Shown here in pieces: positions 6,266-11,229 of a DNA stretch of 11,229 nt. This DNA is from HB2-32-21 sp003448675 (GTDB lineage: Bacteria; Pseudomonadota; Gammaproteobacteria; Pseudomonadales; Porticoccaceae), in assembly GCA_041584755.1 (NCBI GenBank), contig JBFHDK010000086.1, positions 1 to 11,229 of the forward strand, given 5' to 3'. The notes under the pieces are model-generated. The model did not search any database. It saw only the letters and a program-made list of their open reading frames with translations, and had not been told where the DNA came from. Each line of letters begins with the position of its first letter. The stretch's first letter is position 1. The position numbers were made by a program, and so were the translations under genes.

Positions 6266-6338
6266 TAGCGACAAAAATCCGAACGTCCAGTCGGAGTCCT
6301 GTCAGCAAGGCAGGAGGTATGGATCACTACTAAAAAAA

Positions 6339-6349
6339 TATACTATATT
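6339..6349 (+). promoter_or_regulatory. candidate -10 region for usp
   Basis: Two overlapping -10-like hexamers, TATACT (6339-6344) and TATATT (6344-6349), lie in an A/T run about 55 nt before the usp start. No good -35 stands at the right distance, so the promoter may depend on an activator or on another sigma factor. Confidence 0.35.
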
Positions 6350-6400
6350 GGGAATACCCGCTAAGGTAGCGACATTTCGCATCAAAGGAGACTCGACCCT

Positions 6401-6847
6401 ATGTCCTATTACCGCCACATACTTGTTGGGCTCGACCTCTCCCCTGAATCCGCGCTGGTCGTAGACCATGTCCAGGAATTATTTAAAGACCGGGACGTAC
6501 GGATCAGTCTGGTGCATGTACAGGAGCCACTGTCATTTGCCTACGGTGGTGATGTACCCATGGATCTGAGTGATGTTCAGACGCAAATGGAAGAAAGGGC
6601 CAGGACGCGGCTAGACGAGTTTTGCCACCAACTGGGACTGACCACCAATGATCGTCACGTAGTCATTGGCCAGCCGGCTCACGAAATGCACAAGTTCGCC
6701 AAGGATAACGGCGTTGACCTGATCGTTGTTGGCAGTCACGGGCGGCACGGTCTGGCGCTGGTGTTTGGATCTACGGCAAACGGAGTGCTACACGGCGCCA
6801 CCTGTGATGTCCTGGCAGTAAGAATACCCAAACCCGACCAGGAATAA
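6401..6847 (+). CDS. universal stress protein, UspA family
   Basis: This single-domain Usp has 148 residues, the usual family length. Usp proteins are cytoplasmic alpha/beta (Rossmann-like) dimers induced by starvation and other stresses; many bind ATP. The protein begins YYRHILVGLDLSPES, with the typical first strand and the Asp of the nucleotide site. The phosphate/ribose loop is VVGSHGRHGLALVFGST (residues about 109-125), close to the ATP-binding pattern G-2x-G-9x-G(S/T) but with 8 intervening residues, as I recall for many proteobacterial members. It ends with GATCDVLAVRIP, the conserved last strand. AAGGAGA at 6385-6391 lies 9 nt before the ATG. The upstream 415-bp region is unusually structured. 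slt follows 94 nt later on the same strand; co-transcription is possible. The ligand is inferred, not shown. Confidence 0.93.
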   Translation: MSYYRHILVGLDLSPESALVVDHVQELFKDRDVRISLVHVQEPLSFAYGGDVPMDLSDVQTQMEERARTRLDEFCHQLGLTTNDRHVVIGQPAHEMHKFAKDNGVDLIVVGSHGRHGLALVFGSTANGVLHGATCDVLAVRIPKPDQE

Positions 6848-6941
6848 TTAACGAAAATCTGCTTGCTGCCAGTACCCGAGCGGGCGTTGTTCCGGTGAGT
6901 TAACAAAGTAATGGAGACCAGACCCTTCGCGGTCAGTAAGT

Positions 6942-8942
6942 ATGAAGGCCGTTTTATCCTCTACCAGAATCCACCTCGCACTACTGCTATCACTCACTGT
7001 CTGGCTCGCCGCCCCGGTTTTCGGTCAGGACAACACACCATCAGGCGCCACTGGCAAAATAAGGATCGGCGATAACAAGCTTGAGGAACAGCGTCAACTC
7101 TATAAGCGGGTAAGAAAAAGCCTGGATAACGGGTCCCTCCGACAATTCGAGCAACATCAGGCAACATTGGCGGACTACCCGCTCTATCCTTATCTGGAAT
7201 ATTCGCGCATCAGCCATCGTCTTTCACTGGATGACGCTGTCGCTGTGGAGAGCTTTTTAACTGAATACCCCGATACGTGGCTGACGAGGCGCCTGCGTCA
7301 TAACTGGCTTAACCTACTGTATGGGAAAGGTCTGTGGCGCCAGTTTATCAAGCATTACGACGCTGAAAATGCGAACACCGAGACGCAATGCCACTATCAC
7401 TTTGCCCGCTACCAGGCCGGCCAACGCAACGAAGCGTTGCGGGACGGGTTAACACTGTGGCTGGTCGGGAAATCCCAACCCAAGGCCTGCGACCCTCTGT
7501 TCCAACTCCTGATCAGTGAACAGCGCATTGACAATGAGGTCGCCTGGCAACGTTTTACCCTGGCCATACTTAATCACAAACACCAGCTGGCTCGGTATAT
7601 CGAACGTTTTTTTACCAACGAGCACTATCGCCAGCTGGCCGGCAAATATCGTTCGCTGGATCGCGACCCCGGCCAACTGGGCAACTACGACCTGATACCC
7701 GCCAAAACCCCGGAGGTACTGTCGGTGATCGAGCACGGGATTCGTCATTTGGCCGACAGCAACGCGACCCTGGCCATGAAACATTGGGCTCGGTATCAGC
7801 AGAGCCACCCCTACGATGACAAAGCTCGGGAACGGATCCTGTCTGCTCTGGTTAAAGGACTGTATCGACAAGGTTTTGAGAATGTAGCTGTTGACTACTT
7901 TCTGGAGCAGAGCGCATTTGCCGACAAGAACCTGGTGGAATGGCTATTGCGAGAACACATTCTCAAAACCGACTGGCCAACACTGATCCGCCTCATAGAC
8001 GAGCTACGCGAAGAACAGCGCTCCGAACAAAAGTGGCGCTACTGGTACGCCAGAGCGCAACTGCTCCACGGCACCGCCCCGGACACTGTGGATAGCGCCA
8101 GAACCACCCTACGGGAACTGTCTCGCTTTAGAAGCTTTTATGGCTTCCTGGCCAGCGATTGGGTAAACAACCCCTATCAGATGCAACATGCCCCAGTAGC
8201 GATCACCGAAGACGATACCGCCGCCATGAGGGCCTTACCCGCTATGCGGCGTATCCGGGAATTACGGATTCACGGACAGGCACTGTACGCCCGACGGGAA
8301 TGGTATGACCAAGGCAAGCATTTCGATTCACGACAATGGCAAACCGCTGCCCGTCTGGCGCAGCAATGGCAATGGCATGGCCAGGCTATTCTCGCCATGG
8401 CCCGGGCTGACTACTGGGATGATATTGATATCCGCTTTCCCACCCCTTACCGCCAGGAATTTGATCACCATGCTAAAAAGCAGGGCCTGCCACTGCCTTT
8501 GGTGCTGGCCGTCGCCCGCCAGGAAAGTGCATTCCGAGCGACTGTCCAATCACCGGCCGGCGCCCGCGGCCTGATGCAACTGATGCCCGCCACTGCCCGG
8601 GAAACCGCTCGCAAACACAAGGTTCCCTATCGGGGTAGCAATCAACTGACCGATCCCTCACTCAATATCCAGCTTGGAACCCTGTATTACAGGGGCGTAC
8701 TGGATCGCTTTGGCGGCAACCGCATACTGGCCTCGGCCGCCTACAATGCCGGCCCACACCGAGTCGACCGCTGGCTAAAACGCAGCGGCGGCAAATTGCC
8801 CTTCGATGCCTGGGTTGAAACCATTCCCTTTAAGGAAACCCGCCAATATGTTCAGAACGTACTGGCCTTTTCAATTATCTACGCTCATCACCTGGGCATA
8901 GATGCCTCGCTGCTCGAACCAGCGGAACGGACGCACCTTTGA
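6942..8942 (+). CDS. slt: soluble lytic murein transglycosylase, Slt70 type
   Basis: Slt is a periplasmic enzyme that cleaves the MurNAc-GlcNAc bond of peptidoglycan non-hydrolytically, producing 1,6-anhydro-muropeptides, which feed the recycling step NagZ performs. The protein has 666 residues, near E. coli Slt70. A signal peptide is clear: positive start, hydrophobic core at about 11-23, likely cleavage after PVFG at residue 28. Residues about 45-490 are the helical ring-shaped U and L domains, rich in W, Y, R and Q. The C-terminal SLT domain (about 510-650) has the catalytic Glu528 in ARQESAF, GLMQLMP at 543-549 and AYNAG at 600-604. The ATG at 6942 is the only in-frame start after a TAA at 6909; its ribosome binding site is weak. 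tatD begins 19 nt after the stop, so the two are probably co-transcribed. Confidence 0.97.
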   Translation: MKAVLSSTRIHLALLLSLTVWLAAPVFGQDNTPSGATGKIRIGDNKLEEQRQLYKRVRKSLDNGSLRQFEQHQATLADYPLYPYLEYSRISHRLSLDDAVAVESFLTEYPDTWLTRRLRHNWLNLLYGKGLWRQFIKHYDAENANTETQCHYHFARYQAGQRNEALRDGLTLWLVGKSQPKACDPLFQLLISEQRIDNEVAWQRFTLAILNHKHQLARYIERFFTNEHYRQLAGKYRSLDRDPGQLGNYDLIPAKTPEVLSVIEHGIRHLADSNATLAMKHWARYQQSHPYDDKARERILSALVKGLYRQGFENVAVDYFLEQSAFADKNLVEWLLREHILKTDWPTLIRLIDELREEQRSEQKWRYWYARAQLLHGTAPDTVDSARTTLRELSRFRSFYGFLASDWVNNPYQMQHAPVAITEDDTAAMRALPAMRRIRELRIHGQALYARREWYDQGKHFDSRQWQTAARLAQQWQWHGQAILAMARADYWDDIDIRFPTPYRQEFDHHAKKQGLPLPLVLAVARQESAFRATVQSPAGARGLMQLMPATARETARKHKVPYRGSNQLTDPSLNIQLGTLYYRGVLDRFGGNRILASAAYNAGPHRVDRWLKRSGGKLPFDAWVETIPFKETRQYVQNVLAFSIIYAHHLGIDASLLEPAERTHL

Positions 8943-8961
8943 GCAACCGAGGTCATCGTCA

Positions 8962-9813
8962 ATGATTGCTCCCCACCCTCTGGTGGATATCGGCCTTAAT
9001 CTCTCCAGCAAACAGTTCCACGGTGACCAAAGCACTGTGCTCGAACGGGCGCTGACGGCGGGGGTAGACACCTGCATACTTACCGGCACCAGCGAAAGCA
9101 CCAGCGCCGAGGTGTTGGCCCTGTGCCAACAATTTGCCGATAAATTCCCGTCCATGCTTTATTGCACCGCAGGCGTCCACCCCCACGAAGCACGGCACTG
9201 GACAGCACATACCCGCGCGGCCCTGGAAACGTGTTTGACGGCGCCGCAAACCGTCGCCATTGGCGAGTGTGGTCTGGATTTCAATCGCGATTTTTCGCCA
9301 CGGGATGCCCAGCAACAGGTTTTCGAAGCCCAGCTTGAGCTGGCCAGTGCAATTGGCAAACCCCTGTTTATGCACGAACGGGATGCTCACCAAAGACAAC
9401 ACGAGATTCTCAAATGCTACCGGGATAACTTTGACCGAGGCGTTATCCACTGCTTTACCGGTGAGCGACAAGCCCTGTTCAATTACCTGGATCTGGATTT
9501 ACATATCGGCATTACCGGCTGGGTCTGCGATGAACGCCGGGGAGCCGAATTGCGCGAATTGATACCTGAAATACCGTTGAATCGCCTGATGATAGAAACC
9601 GATGCGCCCTATCTGATCCCGCGCACTATCAGACCCAGGCCCAAATCCCGCCGCAACGAACCCGCTTTTTTGCCCTGGGTATTGACCACGATCGCGGAAT
9701 TGAGACATGAATCCCCGGCGGATCTCGCTAAAGCCACCCGCAAAACCAGCCTGGAATTTTTTGGTATCCTTGCAAACTCACCCACTCCTCAAACACAGGA
9801 ACCGGCAGCCTAG
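8962..9813 (+). CDS. tatD: TatD family metal-dependent hydrolase / DNase
   Basis: TatD is a cytoplasmic TIM-barrel metal enzyme with 3'-5' exonuclease activity on single-stranded DNA and RNA, linked in E. coli to repair of oxidative damage; despite its name, it is not needed for Tat export. The 283-aa protein follows E. coli TatD closely. It starts with DIGLNLSSKQF (9-19), the TatD-specific replacement for the usual DxHxH. Then come AGVHPHE (70-76), GECGLDFNRDF (101-111) with the metal-bridging Glu102, FMHERDAH (137-143), HCFTG (163-167), GITGWVCDERRG (183-194) and ETDAPYL (212-218). The start is ATG 8962 with GAGGT 8 nt upstream; a longer frame from 8902 would overlap slt and is not supported. 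It lies 19 nt after slt and 69 nt before the SirB1-family gene. Confidence 0.96.
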   Translation: MIAPHPLVDIGLNLSSKQFHGDQSTVLERALTAGVDTCILTGTSESTSAEVLALCQQFADKFPSMLYCTAGVHPHEARHWTAHTRAALETCLTAPQTVAIGECGLDFNRDFSPRDAQQQVFEAQLELASAIGKPLFMHERDAHQRQHEILKCYRDNFDRGVIHCFTGERQALFNYLDLDLHIGITGWVCDERRGAELRELIPEIPLNRLMIETDAPYLIPRTIRPRPKSRRNEPAFLPWVLTTIAELRHESPADLAKATRKTSLEFFGILANSPTPQTQEPAA

Positions 9814-9882
9814 GCAGGCTTTCCTCGTATCCATGAGCGAGAGACCCTTGCATACAGCCAAGGCCCCTACGGACGACAAAAC

Positions 9883-10746
9883 ATGGCCTCTTCCCGCGGA
9901 AATGACGACACCAGCAAGCTGGAACCTCGCGCCCAGTTTGCCGCCCTGTTTGCCGATGACTCCCAGGCCATCGACCTGATCGAAGCGGCGCTGTTGATTG
10001 CCGCCGAGCATCACCCGGAGTTTGATCTCGCCGACTGTCACCGTCAGATTGAGCAACTGGCGACCGAAGCCCGGGAGCACATTGACTTTTCGGGCGATGC
10101 CCGGGCCATCGGCGAGGACCTGTGCAAATTCATGTATCGCCAGGCTAAATATAACGGTGACCACGCTGACTACTACAACCCCGACAACAGCTATCTGGAT
10201 CGGGTACTGAAGCGGCGCAAGGGCATCCCCATCACCCTGGCCCTGGTCTATATCAGCGTCGGTCGACAGCTGGGCCTGCAAATGGAGCCCGTGGGTTTTC
10301 CCGGCCATTTCCTGGTCAAATTGATTGGCGACGACACCGACGTGATTCTCGACCCCTTTTCAGGCCAGCTACTAAGCGAAGACGACTGCAAGGAATTACT
10401 GAAAACCTGCACACAAGGTCAGGTAAGTTTCAAACCAACGCATCTAGACACCACCAACGACCGCGATGTGGTGCGACGCATTCTCGGCAACCTCAAGGGT
10501 ATCTATCTCAGTCGCAAGGAGATGGACGAGGCGCTGGCGGTCTGTGACCAGCTCCTGCTGATTAGCAAGAACTCCCCACGGGACATTCTCGACCGCGCTT
10601 ACGTGCTGGAACAGATGGATTGCCATGCCGCCGCAATTCAGGATCTGGAGCACCTACTGAGCCTTGCGCCCCCACCCCATGTCAGCCAATCCATCCGGGA
10701 AAAAATTGCCAATCTGAAACGCCAGAATTCCGGCCAGTTGCATTAA
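9883..10746 (+). CDS. SirB1 family protein (transglutaminase-like fold plus TPR)
   Basis: This 287-residue protein resembles E. coli SirB1 (YchA). Residues about 25-175 form the Transglut_core2-type domain, with the conserved stretches LDRVLKRRKGIPITLALVYI (105-124), VGFPGHF (137-143) and LDPFSGQLLS (156-165). His142 and Asp157 sit where a papain-like triad would have them, but GIPITL shows no cysteine at the nucleophile position. The family is generally taken to be non-catalytic. Residues about 195-275 carry TPR-like helices (RILGNLKGIYLSRKEMDEAL, LEQMDCHAAAIQDLEHLL). The molecular role is unknown. The start is ATG 9883, with only a weak GGA about 9 nt upstream; translational coupling is unlikely at 69 nt from tatD. 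The frame is the same as tatD and open between them except for the tatD TAG. It is convergent with the glutaredoxin-like gene, 18 nt apart. Confidence 0.9.
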   Translation: MASSRGNDDTSKLEPRAQFAALFADDSQAIDLIEAALLIAAEHHPEFDLADCHRQIEQLATEAREHIDFSGDARAIGEDLCKFMYRQAKYNGDHADYYNPDNSYLDRVLKRRKGIPITLALVYISVGRQLGLQMEPVGFPGHFLVKLIGDDTDVILDPFSGQLLSEDDCKELLKTCTQGQVSFKPTHLDTTNDRDVVRRILGNLKGIYLSRKEMDEALAVCDQLLLISKNSPRDILDRAYVLEQMDCHAAAIQDLEHLLSLAPPPHVSQSIREKIANLKRQNSGQLH

Positions 10747-10764
10747 GCGGAGCCATCCCGACGC

Positions 10765-10992
10765 CTAGTCACCCGCCACCAGGCGCTTAATCTGCCCGGC
10801 GCTAAAGGGCCAGCCTTTTTCCTCGCCCCGAGCGTTTTTCACCACCGGGATACGGATGCCATACTCGGTCAGCAGGGTTTCATCACCGCTGATATTTACC
10901 ACCGTGTAAGCCTCTGGTCCGACCACCGCGTCCAGTATCTGCCTGGCCTGATCGCACAGGTGGCAACCGGTGCCCGTATAAAGTGTAATCAT
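10765..10992 (-). CDS. glutaredoxin-like thiol protein (DUF836/Glrx-like)
   Basis: This thioredoxin-fold miniprotein has 75 residues. It begins MITLYTGTGCHLCDQARQIL: a first beta strand, then a CxxC motif (Cys10-His-Leu-Cys13) at the start of helix 1. The cis-proline signature is IRIPVVKN (about residues 46-53), and it ends in a short helix GQIKRLVAGD. This layout fits the small glutaredoxin-like family PF05768, whose members probably carry out disulfide exchange in the cytoplasm; no specific partner is known to me. The length is typical of the family and shorter than classic glutaredoxins. The start is supported by GAAGGA just before the ATG. The gene lies 31 nt downstream of the rlmL stop on the same strand, so the two are probably one transcript. 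Convergent with the SirB1-family gene; I see no strong terminator in the 18-nt gap. Confidence 0.9.
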   Translation of the reverse strand: MITLYTGTGCHLCDQARQILDAVVGPEAYTVVNISGDETLLTEYGIRIPVVKNARGEEKGWPFSAGQIKRLVAGD

Positions 10993-11023
10993 TCTTCCTT
11001 CGCCTTATTGATTCGACTTCGTA

Positions 11024-11229
11024 TCACGCACCACCCGCTGCCGACCGATGCCGGATCAGCCAGCAGTGGTGTATATTTTTGCGCCGGGCGAAATCCCGAT
11101 CGATGGTACGGGCAGTAATGTCCTCAACATCAAATCGGGTAGCGATATTGTCCGACAGTCTGAAGCGACGCCGATTGGTCGAAAACACCAACACACCATC
11201 ACCCGCAAGAAGCGCCATGGCCTGGCTGA
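11024..11229 (-). CDS. rlmL: 23S rRNA methyltransferase RlmKL, C-terminal end (partial)
   Basis: The last 67 residues of a class I SAM-dependent methyltransferase are present; the frame is open across the window edge, so the gene continues beyond 11229. The stretch LLAGDGVLVFSTNRRRFRL is the strand-loop near the end of the Rossmann fold, and RTIDRDFARRKNIHHCWLI closely matches the end of E. coli RlmKL (DFARNRQIHNCWLI, from memory). In the two-domain enzyme the N-terminal half makes m2G2445 and the C-terminal half (RlmK) makes m7G2069 of 23S rRNA. Only part of the RlmK half is visible, so I cannot confirm from this window that the N-terminal RlmL half is fused. The tail RSAAGGA is not conserved. 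An ATG at 11218 is internal, not the start. The glutaredoxin-like gene follows 31 nt downstream. Confidence 0.92.
   Translation of the reverse strand, partial: SQAMALLAGDGVLVFSTNRRRFRLSDNIATRFDVEDITARTIDRDFARRKNIHHCWLIRHRSAAGGA

Larger units (their letters stand above)
5986..6400. other. 415-bp topA/usp divergent intergenic region
   Basis: This stretch contains the topA promoter (minus strand), an AT-rich tract at about 6064-6100, a set of inverted repeats at 6130-6180, a terminator-like hairpin at 6220-6265, short hairpins at about 6269-6315, and the usp ribosome binding site. A 51-codon frame (ATG 6113 to TAG 6268, plus strand) crosses the hairpins but lacks a ribosome binding site and resembles nothing I know. 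The region is longer and more structured than two back-to-back promoters need; a small RNA or a regulated usp leader is possible but unproven. Confidence 0.6.

Noticed and set aside
8902..8961. Longer TatD starting at 8902
   Set aside because: It overlaps the end of slt; ATG 8962 has a good ribosome binding site and matches the usual TatD start.
9443..9452. TTATCCACT, close to a DnaA box, inside tatD
   Set aside because: A single imperfect copy in coding sequence; no cluster of boxes or AT-rich unwinding region.

Overview
The window looks like a stretch of core chromosome from a gammaproteobacterium, most likely of the Pseudomonadales/Cellvibrionales type. The evidence is the gene set (nagZ, lexA with an E. 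coli/Pseudomonas-type SOS box, two small conserved proteins beside topA, Slt70-type transglycosylase, TatD, SirB1, RlmKL), the protein-level similarity I recognise to Pseudomonas and E. coli homologues, and similar base composition throughout. I see no insertion sequence, phage gene, tRNA, rRNA or CRISPR array. No genus can be named from the sequence alone.

Layout, left to right. The 5' end of nagZ (minus strand, cut by the window edge) diverges from a 99-aa acidic conserved protein. That gene converges on a LOG-family phosphoribohydrolase (minus), which diverges from lexA (plus). The lexA/LOG intergenic holds a near-consensus LexA box with the lexA -10 inside it, and a separate perfect 9-bp inverted repeat that contains the LOG ribosome binding site. 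After lexA comes a gene-poor 199-bp gap with a heptamer tandem repeat and an intrinsic terminator. That terminator ends a minus-strand cluster read as topA, a DUF6586-like protein and an 81-aa acidic protein. Upstream of topA lies a 415-bp intergenic region with a good topA promoter, several inverted repeats and a terminator-like hairpin on the plus strand.

The right half is a plus-strand series: universal stress protein, soluble lytic transglycosylase slt, tatD and a SirB1-family protein. slt, tatD and sirB1 are closely spaced and probably co-transcribed. They converge on a short minus-strand pair: a 75-aa glutaredoxin-like protein and, upstream of it, the C-terminal end of rlmL (rlmKL), cut by the window edge.

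Functionally this is housekeeping and stress biology. It covers cell-wall recycling (NagZ, Slt), SOS control (LexA), supercoiling (TopA), stress and nuclease functions (Usp, TatD), nucleotide salvage (LOG) and 23S rRNA modification (RlmKL). I found no clear new multi-gene system. The parts most worth a second look are the lexA/LOG intergenic palindrome, the structured topA/usp intergenic, and the conserved small proteins of unknown function around lexA and topA.
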